A DNA stretch of 64,000 nt, taken from Sphingobacterium griseoflavum (lineage in GTDB: Bacteria; Bacteroidota; Bacteroidia; Sphingobacteriales; Sphingobacteriaceae). The DNA lies in the NCBI RefSeq assembly GCF_014653155.1, contig NZ_BNAF01000002.1, positions 423,046 through 487,045 on the forward strand, given 5' to 3'. The notes beneath the pieces are model-generated. The model was given only the letters and a program-made list of their open reading frames with translations, was not told where the DNA came from and made no database searches. Both the position numbers and the translations under genes were made by a program. Positions 63,969-64,000 of the stretch are shown piece after piece. How positions within the stretch are numbered: position 1 is the stretch's first letter; every line of letters starts with the position of its first letter.

Positions 63969-64000
63969 ACTTGTTTACCTCGCGCTATTTTCTATCTTAT

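Noticed and set aside
1..64000. CRISPR arrays, insertion sequences, prophage genes and rRNA genes
   Set aside because: No repeat arrays, transposases, integrases, phage structural genes or rRNA sequence were recognised anywhere.

Overview
The window looks like a chromosomal segment of a Bacteroidota, most likely a member of the Sphingobacteriaceae. Pointers are the type IX secretion translocon gene sprA, a TonB-dependent receptor followed by a DUF4374 lipoprotein, the families DUF2480, DUF3108, DUF3109 and DUF6427, promoters with the Bacteroidota -7 box TAnnTTTG, and almost no Shine-Dalgarno sequences. Most of the window is housekeeping DNA of moderate GC content. The last 3 kb or so (about 61.26-63.97 kb) is visibly richer in A and T and looks accessory.

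Layout. 1-2.1 kb: the end of a TonB-dependent receptor and its DUF4374 lipoprotein. 2.1-5.5 kb: an Xaa-Pro aminopeptidase (minus) and a DacB-type D,D-carboxypeptidase. 5.5-16.5 kb: malic enzyme, ruvA, the 7 kb gene sprA and a free-methionine-sulfoxide reductase. 16.5-26.3 kb, all minus strand: a WD40 protein, the histidine cluster hisC-hisB-hisH-hisA-hisF-hisIE (hisG and hisD are not in the window), RNase Z with a STAS protein, purC and phoH. 26.5-35.1 kb, plus strand: a SAM hydrolase, an ABC exporter, a YtxH-like protein, ccmB-ccmC and a CcmD-like protein, a DUF6427 membrane protein, an outer-membrane protein and lptC. 35.2-44.1 kb: a PpiD-like foldase, three DUF proteins, a polyprenyl diphosphate synthase, a TerC protein, a C1 peptidase and a thioredoxin-domain protein. 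44.1-56.6 kb: a Crp/Fnr regulator overlapping lpxH, a prolyl oligopeptidase lipoprotein, three identical tRNA-Asp genes, prfA, a SugE-type exporter, a large secreted GH2 enzyme, a short GT5-like protein, panC and panD. 56.7-60.2 kb: a histidine-rich membrane protein, a TonB-dependent receptor with a CxxC in its plug, and a periplasmic thioredoxin-like protein. 60.4-64 kb: an outer-membrane barrel, an M57-type metalloprotease lipoprotein and two FKBP-like lipoproteins.

Much of the content serves the cell envelope: secretion (SprA), lipopolysaccharide (LpxH, LptC), protein folding outside the cytoplasm (PpiD-like, FKBP-like, thioredoxin proteins), peptidoglycan (DacB), isoprenoid synthesis and cytochrome c/haem handling (Ccm). 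The best candidate for a poorly described system is the 56.7-60.2 kb locus, which combines histidine-rich, CxxC-plug and thioredoxin-like proteins and suggests redox-linked metal acquisition; that function is an inference. No CRISPR array, insertion sequence, prophage or rRNA gene was seen.
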